A model generated the notes under the pieces. It did not search any database. It was not told the DNA's origin and saw only the letters and a program-made list of their open reading frames with translations. The position numbers were made by a program, and so were the translations under genes. Below, piece by piece: positions 15,530-22,977 of a DNA stretch of 64,000 bases; positions within the stretch are counted from its first letter, which is position 1; every line of letters begins with the position of its first letter. Origin of the DNA: an uncultured Paenibacillaceae bacterium (GTDB lineage: Bacteria; Bacillota; Bacilli; Aneurinibacillales; Aneurinibacillaceae); contig CAMLDI010000005.1 of the NCBI GenBank assembly GCA_946478845.1, positions 1-64,000 of the forward strand. Direction: 5' to 3'.

Positions 15530-16337
15530 TGAAGAACAAATTGAGAGATATTCTAGGCACATCATATTATCTGAAGTTGGTGTTGAAGGACAAGAAAAAC
15601 TTCTTAACTCTAAGGTTTTGATCATTGGAACAGGTGGGCTTGGAGCTCCTGCAGCTATGTATTTAGCAGCAGCTGGAGTAGGAACCATAGGTTTAGCAGA
15701 TGGAGATGTTGTTGATCTTTCTAATCTGCAAAGGCAAATTATCCACCAAACCCAGGATGTAGGGAAATTTAAAGTTCAGTCAGGCAGGGAAACCATCAAC
15801 CAATTAAATCCAGATGTAAATGTGGTTTCTTATAACGAGCTAGTTCATTCAAATAATATTTTAGACATTATAAAAGACCAGGACTATGACTTTATTATCG
15901 ATGGCACAGACAATTTTCCAGCTAAATTTTTAATAAATGATGCTTGTGTACTTGCGAAAAAACCTTTTTCCCACGGGGGAATCATTAGGTTTCAAGGACA
16001 GCTAACTACCTATATTCCTGACAATGGTACACCTTGTTACAGATGCATCTTCCAATCTCCACCTCCTGCTGGAGTGGTTCCTACCTGCCGGGAAGCGGGT
16101 GTTTTAGGTGTAATGGGTGGCGTGATTGGTACACTTCAAGCCACGGAGGCCCTGAAATATATCCTTAATTTGGGCGATTCACTAGCTGGATACCTTTTAA
16201 CTTATGATGCATTGACTATGCAATTTAGAAAAATCAAAGTGAATAAAAATAAAAAGTGTGGCATATGTGGTGATCACCCTACCATTAATAGTCTTATAGA
16301 TTACGAGCAAGGGGCTTGCGATTTGAAAACAGTATAA
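15519..16337 (+). CDS. ThiF/MoeB/HcyF-type E1-like adenylyltransferase
   Basis: About 272 residues. Family starts resemble MDFNEEQIERYSRHIIL, which points to TTG 15519; GTG 15507 or 15510 are alternatives, and the ribosome site may be GGGTGGTGG inside the carrier gene. It has the nucleotide loop GTGGLGAP, the arginine-bearing NLQRQ, the aspartate in DGTDNFPAK, and zinc cysteines CYRC and CGIC near the C-terminus. It activates the carrier's C-terminal glycine with ATP so that sulfide can replace AMP. Translation is coupled to the carrier gene through an 11-nt overlap. Confidence 0.88.
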   Translation: MDFNEEQIERYSRHIILSEVGVEGQEKLLNSKVLIIGTGGLGAPAAMYLAAAGVGTIGLADGDVVDLSNLQRQIIHQTQDVGKFKVQSGRETINQLNPDVNVVSYNELVHSNNILDIIKDQDYDFIIDGTDNFPAKFLINDACVLAKKPFSHGGIIRFQGQLTTYIPDNGTPCYRCIFQSPPPAGVVPTCREAGVLGVMGGVIGTLQATEALKYILNLGDSLAGYLLTYDALTMQFRKIKVNKNKKCGICGDHPTINSLIDYEQGACDLKTV

Positions 16338-16351
16338 AAGTAGGTGCATTG

Positions 16352-16762
16352 ATGATCTATATCTCATTAGAAGAATATGAAAAAATTGTTGATCAGGCTA
16401 AGAGAGAGTTTCCAAATGAATGCTGTGGTTTTCTTGGCGGAAATAAAGTGGGGGAAGATATTTTTATTAAAAAAGTTGTTCCTTTAACCAATATAGATCA
16501 AAGCAGTGAACATTTTTCTATGGATCCAAAAGAGCAATTTACTGCTTTAAAACTGATCAGAAATCATGGATTTCATCTTGTTGGCAATTATCATTCTCAT
16601 CCATATACCCCTTCGAGACCGTCAGAAGAAGATAAAAGACTTGCTTTTGACCCGAATATAATATATGGAATTTTATCACTGGAAAAAGACCCTATCTTTA
16701 ACTTATTTAAAATAGACAAAGACAAAAACGTAGAAACACTTAAATACGAGATTAAGGGGTGA
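16352..16762 (+). CDS. JAMM/Mov34 metalloprotease (HcyD/Mec-type)
   Basis: 136 residues from ATG 16352. The zinc motif HSHPYTPSRPSEED (H-x-H-x7-S-x2-D) and the upstream glutamate in FPNECCGFLGG make a complete JAMM active site. In CysO/HcyS pathways such proteases cut the amino acid off the carrier and, for HcyS, also remove the C-terminal cap; the TFGF tail of the carrier here fits that job. Its stop overlaps the region just before the sulfite reductase start. Confidence 0.88.
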   Translation: MIYISLEEYEKIVDQAKREFPNECCGFLGGNKVGEDIFIKKVVPLTNIDQSSEHFSMDPKEQFTALKLIRNHGFHLVGNYHSHPYTPSRPSEEDKRLAFDPNIIYGILSLEKDPIFNLFKIDKDKNVETLKYEIKG

Positions 16763-16767
16763 TCGTA

Positions 16768-19086
16768 ATGATTGATTTATTTGAAGAGGATTATCAAGTG
16801 GTTGAAGAGTTTAAAGAGAAGGCAATGCAATATTTAAATGGGGAAATCGACCCTGTAAGATTTAAAGCCTTTCGGGTTTCTATGGGTGTTTATGAACAAA
16901 GAAAAGAAGAAACCTATATGATTCGGACGAGAATACCTGGAGGTTTTATCACTTTAGAGCAATTTCAGCGCATAAGTGAACTTAGCAGAAAATATGCCAA
17001 TGGTAAAGTCAGATTTACTTCAAGACAGGACGTTCAATTTCATAGTTTAGATTTAGAAGATGTATATCCCATTATGAAAGCCCTTGTAGAAGTAGGAATC
17101 ATTACAAAAGGCACAGGGGGAAATACGGTAAGAAATATTGAATGCTCCCCTCTCTCTGGTGTTTCCCTGGATGATGTGTTTGATGTCACCCCCTATACAA
17201 AAGCCGCAACAGATTACTTTTTAAAAGATCCTTCAACCATGAATCTTCCGAGAAAATTTAAGATTGCTTTTTCCAATAGTCCTGCAGATACTGGTAATGC
17301 TACTATTTCCGATCTTGGTTTTATTGCAAAAATCGTTAATGGAAAAAAAGGTTTTGAACTATATGGTGGCGGGGGATTTGGTGGAAATCCAAGAGTTTCT
17401 TTATTACTTAATGATTTTATTGATGCCAAAGATATTCTTTACTACCTTCAAGCCATGAAAAACCTCTTTGAAAAAGAAGGAGATCGAACTAATAAAAATA
17501 GAGCAAGAATAAGATATATTGTTAAAAGACTTGGGGAAGAAAAGTTCATTCAGCTATTTAATGAAGAAGTGGATCAATTAAAAGCAAAAGGTAACCTGGA
17601 TGTTCGTGTCAATGAAGATCAATTTTTAACGAATACCACTACAGAGTTTGTTGAAAAAGTTACCGTTGCCAAAGAGCTGGTAAATATTTTGTTTCCACAA
17701 AAACAGGCTGGTTACTACTCTGTCTATATTCACCCTCAAAGCGGTAATTTAAGCGTAGATCATCTAGATGAAGTGTTGAATTTTGTTAAGGATTTAGATT
17801 ATAAAATATCTTTTAGATTAACCAACACTCAGGCATTTTTTGTAAGAGATCTTAAAGAGGAAGATGCAGAGAAATTAACACAAATCATTGACGGTTTTAC
17901 TTCACGGTATAACCTTGACCATTCTTTAACTTGCGTTGGAGCTGCAACCTGCAAGCTAGGATTATGTCTTTCCCAAAATCTATTAACTGGCATTAAAGAA
18001 GAGTTTAAAGATCAATCTTCAGATGTAAAAGCAGCTCTTCCCAGATTGTTTATCTCTGGATGCCCTAACTCTTGCGCCCAACATGAAAAAGGAAAAATCG
18101 GATTTCATGGAAAAGCGAAAAGGACTCAAGAGGGCCTTGTACCAACATTTTCTCTATCACTTGGAGGAAGAGTGGGCGCTGGCATAGCCAAAATGGGTGA
18201 TGAATATGGAGATCTTCCAGCGAAGAAAATACCTGCATTTCTTCTTGAATTAGCAAATTTAGAAATTGCTTCAGGATATGAAGATTTTGATGAATTTTTA
18301 AATAATAAACCTTCGGATATTAAGGAATTAGTTAATAAATATACGAATTTGGATGACTTTGTAGAAGACAAAGATATTTACTATGATTTTGGATCCAGTG
18401 AGCAGTTCTCTTTAAAAGGTAGAGCACCTGGGGAATGCAGTATTGGTGTCTTGGATGTGATTAAACTAGATTTATCCAATGCCAAATCTTCTCTGGAAAA
18501 ATATATTGAGGATAAAAATGAGCAAGATTTATATTCATCAGCGGTATCCTCTGCTAGAACCCTTTTGGTATTAAGAGGAGTAGATACAAATAAACATAGA
18601 GAAATATTTAAGGAATTTGAAAAGCATTTCATAGATACAGGATATGTTAAAACTTCCATTAAAGGATTGTTTGAAAGTCTTATTGATTTTAAACTGGGAG
18701 ACTTAGAGAGTATATCTGATAAATTTTCTGAAGTAGAATATCTCTTTAATAAAGTAACGGCAATCTATGAATCATTAAATGGACACCTTGAAATCACTCT
18801 AGCAAAAGAGGATGAGGTAAATCAATCACAGGAAGATAAACAAGAAACCATTGAGAGTAACGATATTGAAGTCATTGATTTTAGAGGGGTAAAGTGCCCT
18901 ATTAACTTTGTAAAAGTAAAAATTGAACTATCGAAAATAAATTCCGGGCAAAAAAGAGGTTTCTATTTAGATAATGGAGATCCCATTAATAATGTTCCAC
19001 AGAGTGTGGAAAAGGAAGGACATAAAATCGTTTCCATCGATACCAATTATGAGGGTTATAATTTGTTAGTTGTAGAGAAAAAGTAA
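16768..19086 (+). CDS. Siroheme sulfite reductase fused to a C-terminal TusA/SirA-like domain
   Basis: 772 residues from ATG 16768 (AAGGGG upstream). Residues ~1-560 form the two-lobed siroheme/4Fe-4S reductase, with cluster ligands C389, C395 (C-x5-C) and C432, C436 (C-x3-C). Arginine/lysine-rich loops such as RFTSRQDVQF are as in sulfite/nitrite reductases. A helical linker (~560-690, alpha-rich, HEPN-like in style) leads to a TusA-like domain (~700-772) with C710 in FRGVKCPINF. TusA normally has CPxP; here the second proline is asparagine. It would reduce sulfite to sulfide and could hand sulfur straight to the carrier system. Nitrite is a possible alternative substrate, but the operon favours sulfite. 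Confidence 0.88.
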   Translation: MIDLFEEDYQVVEEFKEKAMQYLNGEIDPVRFKAFRVSMGVYEQRKEETYMIRTRIPGGFITLEQFQRISELSRKYANGKVRFTSRQDVQFHSLDLEDVYPIMKALVEVGIITKGTGGNTVRNIECSPLSGVSLDDVFDVTPYTKAATDYFLKDPSTMNLPRKFKIAFSNSPADTGNATISDLGFIAKIVNGKKGFELYGGGGFGGNPRVSLLLNDFIDAKDILYYLQAMKNLFEKEGDRTNKNRARIRYIVKRLGEEKFIQLFNEEVDQLKAKGNLDVRVNEDQFLTNTTTEFVEKVTVAKELVNILFPQKQAGYYSVYIHPQSGNLSVDHLDEVLNFVKDLDYKISFRLTNTQAFFVRDLKEEDAEKLTQIIDGFTSRYNLDHSLTCVGAATCKLGLCLSQNLLTGIKEEFKDQSSDVKAALPRLFISGCPNSCAQHEKGKIGFHGKAKRTQEGLVPTFSLSLGGRVGAGIAKMGDEYGDLPAKKIPAFLLELANLEIASGYEDFDEFLNNKPSDIKELVNKYTNLDDFVEDKDIYYDFGSSEQFSLKGRAPGECSIGVLDVIKLDLSNAKSSLEKYIEDKNEQDLYSSAVSSARTLLVLRGVDTNKHREIFKEFEKHFIDTGYVKTSIKGLFESLIDFKLGDLESISDKFSEVEYLFNKVTAIYESLNGHLEITLAKEDEVNQSQEDKQETIESNDIEVIDFRGVKCPINFVKVKIELSKINSGQKRGFYLDNGDPINNVPQSVEKEGHKIVSIDTNYEGYNLLVVEKK

Positions 19087-19111
19087 TATTTCTAAAAAAG
19101 ATTAGAGTATT

Positions 19112-19151
19112 AGGCCGTTTCCTTTTGAACTTTAAAGGGAACGGCTTTTGT
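19112..19151 (+). terminator. Rho-independent terminator of the sulfur operon
   Basis: GCCGTTTCCTTT (19114-19125) pairs with AAAGGGAACGGC (19134-19145) with one U-G pair, followed by TTTTG. Confidence 0.8.
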
Positions 19152-19182
19152 GTGTCGGAATGTGGAATAATTCCCCATAATT

Positions 19183-19234
19183 ATTGACCATACTAGTCAA
19201 TGGTGCTAAGATGTTATTGACCAATATGGTTAAT
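19183..19234 (+). promoter_or_regulatory. Promoter with two TetR-type operators
   Basis: TTGACC (19184-19189) and TAAGAT (19207-19212) with 17-nt spacing make a good sigma-A promoter. Two palindromes cover it: ATTGAC-N7-GTCAAT (19183-19201) over the -35, and ATTGACCA-ATA-TGGTTAAT (19216-19234) over the start of the transcript. Their centres are 33 bp apart, about three helical turns. The expected ligand is the TetR protein encoded just downstream. Confidence 0.65.
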
Positions 19235-19259
19235 GGTTTTTCGGCAATATGGAAAGAAG

Positions 19260-19925
19260 GTGAACCCTATTTTTTCTAAATTTCTTAACCTGGATGATTC
19301 AGAAAAACAGGAGCGGATTATTAATGCGGCTCTAAAAGAGTTCTCCCAACAAGGATATGAGAAAGCATCCACTAATGAAATTGTAAAGGAAGCCAATATT
19401 TCTAAAGGATTGCTTTTTCATTATTTCAGTAAAAAGAAGGATTTATTTTTATTTTTGTATGATTATTGCATAGAAATTTTGCTTAATGAGTTTTTAAGAA
19501 AAATAGATGTCATGGAAAAGGATATATTAATCCGATTGCGGCAAATGACATTGTTGAAATTTGATTTAATTCAGAAGCATCCTGAAATGTTTGATTTTAT
19601 AATGGTGGCCTATCAGGAAGAGGCAGTTGAAGTGAAGAAAGAGTTAGAAAAGAGGAATAAAGAGCATATTGCCACCGGTTTTAAGATGTTATTTGCAGAA
19701 TTTGATGCTTCAAAATTTCGGGAAGGAATTGATATCCCGAAAGCCATTGAAATCATCTCCTGGACTCTTGAGGGCTTCTCTAAAAAACAACAGGAAAAAG
19801 TGAAGTCCACACCCTTAAATGAAATCAAGTATGAGTCCCTTCTGGTAGAGTTGGATCCTTATTTAGGATTATTGAAAGATAGTTTTTATAAAGAAAAAGG
19901 GGGTTTGAAAAATGAATGTTATTGA
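19260..19925 (+). CDS. TetR/AcrR-family repressor of the adjacent ABC exporter
   Basis: About 218-221 residues. The N-terminal helix-turn-helix is clear (IINAALKEFSQQGYEKASTN, then ISKGLLFHYFSKKKDLF). The start is uncertain: ATG 19233 lies in the second operator without a ribosome site, and GTG 19260 overlaps the only good site, GGAAAGAAGG (19251-19260). That site is correctly spaced (8 nt) for an in-frame ATT at 19269, which would give MFSKFLNLDD. It overlaps the ABC ATPase gene by 14 nt, so repressor and exporter are one operon, controlled by the paired palindromes. Inducer unknown. Confidence 0.85.
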   Translation: MNPIFSKFLNLDDSEKQERIINAALKEFSQQGYEKASTNEIVKEANISKGLLFHYFSKKKDLFLFLYDYCIEILLNEFLRKIDVMEKDILIRLRQMTLLKFDLIQKHPEMFDFIMVAYQEEAVEVKKELEKRNKEHIATGFKMLFAEFDASKFREGIDIPKAIEIISWTLEGFSKKQQEKVKSTPLNEIKYESLLVELDPYLGLLKDSFYKEKGGLKNECY

Positions 19926-20796
19926 ATTAAACAAACTCACGAAATTCTATGGCAAGGCAAGGGGAATTGAAGAGGTAAGTTTTCAAGTTACAGAGGGGGA
20001 AATTTTTGGTTTTATTGGCCCAAATGGCGCTGGGAAGTCAACGACCATACGGACCCTTTTATCCTTAATCTACCCTACAAGCGGCAGCGCCAAAATTTTT
20101 GGCAAAGATGCTTTTCAATATGCCCCTGAAATTAAAAAAGAAATTGGCTATGTTCCTTCTGAAGTTTTTTATTACGATAATATGAAAGTCATTGACCTGC
20201 TGAAATACTCAGCCAGCTTTTATAAAAAAGATTGCAATAAAAGAATTAAGGAATTAGCAGAACTTCTTGATTTAGATCTCCGTAAAAAAATCGATGATCT
20301 CTCTTTTGGGAATCGGAAAAAAGTTGGGATTGTCCAGGGGTTATTGCATGAGCCTAAATTGCTTATCCTTGATGAACCCACCGGAGGTCTTGACCCCCTT
20401 ATGCAACAAAAGTTTTTTGAATTGCTAGAAGAAGAGAAGAAAAAAGGGGTTACAATATTGTATTCTTCTCACATTCTAGGCGAAGTTCAACGCTTGTGTG
20501 ACCGGGTAGCCATTATTAAGGAAGGCAAAATTATTAGCGTAGAGAAAATCAGTACCCTTCGAGAAAATAGCTACAAAAAGATTAAACTAGAAACCCAAAC
20601 TAAGGTAGACCCAGGTCTCTTCAAAATGGATGGTGTCAATAACCTGGAAGCAAAAGAAAAAGAAATTAGCTTTTTATTCCGGGGCAATATTAATCTAATG
20701 ATGAAAAAAATTGCAGATTTAAACTTATTAAATATTTGGATCGAGGAGCCAAGCCTGGAAGAAATCTTTATGCATTATTACGAAAAGGGGGAGTAA
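19912..20796 (+). CDS. ABC-2 type exporter, ATP-binding subunit
   Basis: 294 residues. Walker A GPNGAGKST, signature LSFGNRKK (a variant of LSGGQ), Walker B LLILDEPTGGLDP and the switch histidine in YSSHILGEV are all present. C-terminal ~220-294 is the usual extension of BcrA/YxlF-type drug or antibiotic-export ATPases. It works with the two permeases that follow. Start ATG 19912 behind AAGGGGG. Substrate not predictable; TetR control suggests a toxic compound. Confidence 0.92.
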   Translation: MNVIELNKLTKFYGKARGIEEVSFQVTEGEIFGFIGPNGAGKSTTIRTLLSLIYPTSGSAKIFGKDAFQYAPEIKKEIGYVPSEVFYYDNMKVIDLLKYSASFYKKDCNKRIKELAELLDLDLRKKIDDLSFGNRKKVGIVQGLLHEPKLLILDEPTGGLDPLMQQKFFELLEEEKKKGVTILYSSHILGEVQRLCDRVAIIKEGKIISVEKISTLRENSYKKIKLETQTKVDPGLFKMDGVNNLEAKEKEISFLFRGNINLMMKKIADLNLLNIWIEEPSLEEIFMHYYEKGE

Positions 20797-20799
20797 GCC

Positions 20800-21591
20800 A
20801 TGAATATGTTTCTTCATGAATTAAAGGCTAATCGAAAATCCACTCTCCTTTGGACCCTTTCCCTGGCGATCTTGATTATTCTCTTTTTAAGTATCTTTCC
20901 TGTATTTTCTCAAAATGCTGAAGAAATGCAAAAAATGTTGGAAGGATATCCAGAAGCGATACGCAAAGCTCTGGGAATTTCTCTTGATAGCTTCTCAACC
21001 CTTCTAGGTTTTTATCCTTTTGTCTTTGGTTATATTCTTCTTTGTGGAGCTATTCAGGCCATGAATTTGGGTACATCCATGATTGCAAAAGAAATGAAGG
21101 GAACGGCAGAGTTTCTTTTAGTAAAGCCGGTTACACGGCATCAAATCATAACTGCGAAACTTCTGGCGGCTCTAGTTTCTCTTGTAATTACCAATATTGT
21201 TTATTTGCTGGTGTCTAGTTTAATGGCAACTTTTATTTCAACTGAAACTTTAAACATTAATACGTTTTTGCTGGTCTCTCTTACCCTGTTTTATCTACAA
21301 CTCATCTTTTTGGCATTGGGGATGCTTTTCTCAGTTGTACTTCCAAAAATTAAGTCCATTTTATCGGTTACTCTTGGTACGGTCTTTGGTTTTTTCATAA
21401 TCAATTTATTGGATTCATCTGTTGGCGAAAAAAGCATCCGCTATTTAAGCCCCTTTGAATATTTTGATATCGCTTATATTTCAAAAAATGCATCCTATGA
21501 AATTTCCTATGTGATTCTAAGTCTGGCAGTCACCATGGTGGCAATTGTAACCAGCTATATTATATTTGCCAGAAAAGATATTGGGGCTTAA
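20800..21591 (+). CDS. ABC-2 type exporter permease 1
   Basis: 263 residues with six hydrophobic segments (about 17-37, 70-92, 113-140, 155-178, 185-205, 235-257), an ABC-2 permease topology. Carries the cytoplasmic loop IAKEMKGTAEFLLVKPVTRH, which resembles the EEKKxGT..LLL.P coupling region of this family. Starts 3 nt after the ATPase stop. Similar in plan to the next gene, so the pump is probably a heterodimeric membrane part with one ATPase dimer. Confidence 0.88.
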   Translation: MNMFLHELKANRKSTLLWTLSLAILIILFLSIFPVFSQNAEEMQKMLEGYPEAIRKALGISLDSFSTLLGFYPFVFGYILLCGAIQAMNLGTSMIAKEMKGTAEFLLVKPVTRHQIITAKLLAALVSLVITNIVYLLVSSLMATFISTETLNINTFLLVSLTLFYLQLIFLALGMLFSVVLPKIKSILSVTLGTVFGFFIINLLDSSVGEKSIRYLSPFEYFDIAYISKNASYEISYVILSLAVTMVAIVTSYIIFARKDIGA

Positions 21592-21605
21592 GGAGGGTTG
21601 CTAAA

Positions 21606-22403
21606 ATGAATATTTTTATAAGAGAAATGAAAGCCCATCGCAAATCTCTCATCTTATGGAGCATTGGTGTCCTCTTTATGGTTATGGGAGGCATGGCTAA
21701 ATATGAAGCATATGCTAATACAGGCCAATCCATAAATGACATCATTAATCAAATGCCAGAAGGAATCCGCTCCATTCTGGGATTTGGCACCTTTGATTTA
21801 ACCCAAGCCATTGGCTTCTATGTTATGCTTTCATTATATTTGATGATTATGGCAGCTATCCATGCTGCATTAGTTGGGGCTCATATTATCTCAAAGGAAG
21901 AACAGGATAAAACAGCAGAATTTTTGTTTGTGAAGCCTATTTCCCGCAATAAAATAGTTACTTTCAAGATGCTGGCTGGGGTAACAAACCTTATTATTTT
22001 TAATCTTGTTACTTTATTTTCATCGATTTTCATGGTGGGTTATTATAGCAAGGAAGATTCGTTTATCGGAGATATTGTATCTGTAATGATCGGCATGTTT
22101 TTATTACAAATCATTTATTTTTTAATTGGAACAGGAATAGCGGCTATTAGCAAAAATCCCAAAAGGGCAGCTGCTCTTGCAACGGGTATTTTATTGGTAA
22201 CATTCATCCTTTCCATGGTGATTGATATTAACAATAAGTTGGAAAACCTAAAGTTTTTAACCCCTTTTAAATATTTTGAAGGAAAAAACTTAATTTTCGG
22301 AGATGGATTTGAACCAGTTTATCTTATTTTGTCTTTTGTGATTATCCTTTTATTCGGCATAGGAACCTATGTGTTTTATAAGAAAAGAGACTTAAATGTG
22401 TAG
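21606..22403 (+). CDS. ABC-2 type exporter permease 2
   Basis: 265 residues, paralogous to permease 1: both begin FxxExKAxRKS and share the loop ISKEEQDKTAEFLFVKPISR. Six membrane segments. Ribosome site AGGAGGG. A strong terminator follows, closing the tetR-ATPase-permease-permease operon. Confidence 0.88.
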   Translation: MNIFIREMKAHRKSLILWSIGVLFMVMGGMAKYEAYANTGQSINDIINQMPEGIRSILGFGTFDLTQAIGFYVMLSLYLMIMAAIHAALVGAHIISKEEQDKTAEFLFVKPISRNKIVTFKMLAGVTNLIIFNLVTLFSSIFMVGYYSKEDSFIGDIVSVMIGMFLLQIIYFLIGTGIAAISKNPKRAAALATGILLVTFILSMVIDINNKLENLKFLTPFKYFEGKNLIFGDGFEPVYLILSFVIILLFGIGTYVFYKKRDLNV

Positions 22404-22414
22404 TTAGGATAGAA

Positions 22415-22458
22415 AAAAACGAGGGCACCTACAGGGGAAACTGTGGGTGCCCTTTTTT
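22415..22458 (+). terminator. Rho-independent terminator of the exporter operon
   Basis: GGGCACCTACAG (22423-22434) pairs with CTGTGGGTGCCC (22441-22452) with one U-G pair, then six T. Confidence 0.9.
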
Positions 22459-22499
22459 ATGATATTATGATAGCGGTTTTTTCAAAGATTGTTTGTGAA

Positions 22500-22583
22500 T
22501 TAAAATTTGCTTAATTTAACCATACAGACAGCGCCAATAGCAATTGCAAGAATTACAGAAACAATGAGTAAGTTGGTAATCAT
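22500..22583 (-). CDS. Small single-pass membrane protein (27 aa)
   Basis: Too short for routine gene calling. The minus strand has GGGGGG (at 22592-22597) eight bases before ATG 22583 and a 27-codon frame ending in TAA at 22500. The peptide starts MITNLLIVSVILAIAIGA and ends with a short basic tail (VKLSK), the pattern of a bacterial small transmembrane protein with cytoplasmic C-terminus. It faces the terminator of the exporter operon. Function unknown; hydrophobicity plus ribosome site are the only support. Confidence 0.5.
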   Translation of the reverse strand: MITNLLIVSVILAIAIGAVCMVKLSKF

Positions 22584-22773
22584 TTCAATTTCCCCCCTGG
22601 AATATTCATTCAACTTCTGTTGGAAGAAGATGCTTATATCATGATTTTAGTCTAAAAAAATGGGGGGTAAATAGCTTAAATAAGGCAATTATTTGGCTTA
22701 ATTATGAATCATTTGTGTCAAAGGTTTTTGACTATTATTAAGAAAAAAACCGTAAAAAAGTTTCTTTCCTTTT

Positions 22774-22896
22774 TTAAGATTTAAAGGTTTTTTCGTATAT
22801 TGTAATCATTAATTCTTCAACCTCTTTATAGTCCGGTTGTTCCGATAGGGAAGTATGTTTAACAGCAATTTTAAAGCGTTTTTCGTACTCATCCAC
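22774..22896 (-). CDS. Small soluble protein (40 aa), function unknown
   Basis: Minus-strand frame of 40 codons, GTG 22896 to TAA 22774, starting (M)DEYEKRFKIAVKH and rich in Glu, Lys and Tyr as a folded small protein would be. GAGGAGG lies directly before the GTG, which is closer than ideal. The other overlapping frame (ATG in GTGGATGAG) has better spacing but a less protein-like composition. A TATACC -10-like hexamer lies about 15-20 nt upstream on the minus strand. It diverges from hen1. Confidence 0.45.
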   Translation of the reverse strand: MDEYEKRFKIAVKHTSLSEQPDYKEVEELMITIYEKTFKS

Positions 22897-22977
22897 CCTC
22901 CTCTTTCAGGGTATACTATTTCCAATATAATCAAAAACAAGAGGTTTGTTCAATATTTTGTTTAAAGAGGTGCAGCT

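Noticed and set aside
19912..22403. Lantibiotic immunity transporter
   Set aside because: Same general ABC-2 class, but no lantibiotic genes or BceS-type kinase are adjacent; TetR control points to a general toxic-compound exporter.
22404..22977. Toxin-antitoxin pair formed by the two small minus-strand genes
   Set aside because: The hydrophobic 27-residue peptide could suggest a type I toxin, but the two genes are ~190 bp apart, no antisense RNA promoter was found, and the second protein resembles no antitoxin.
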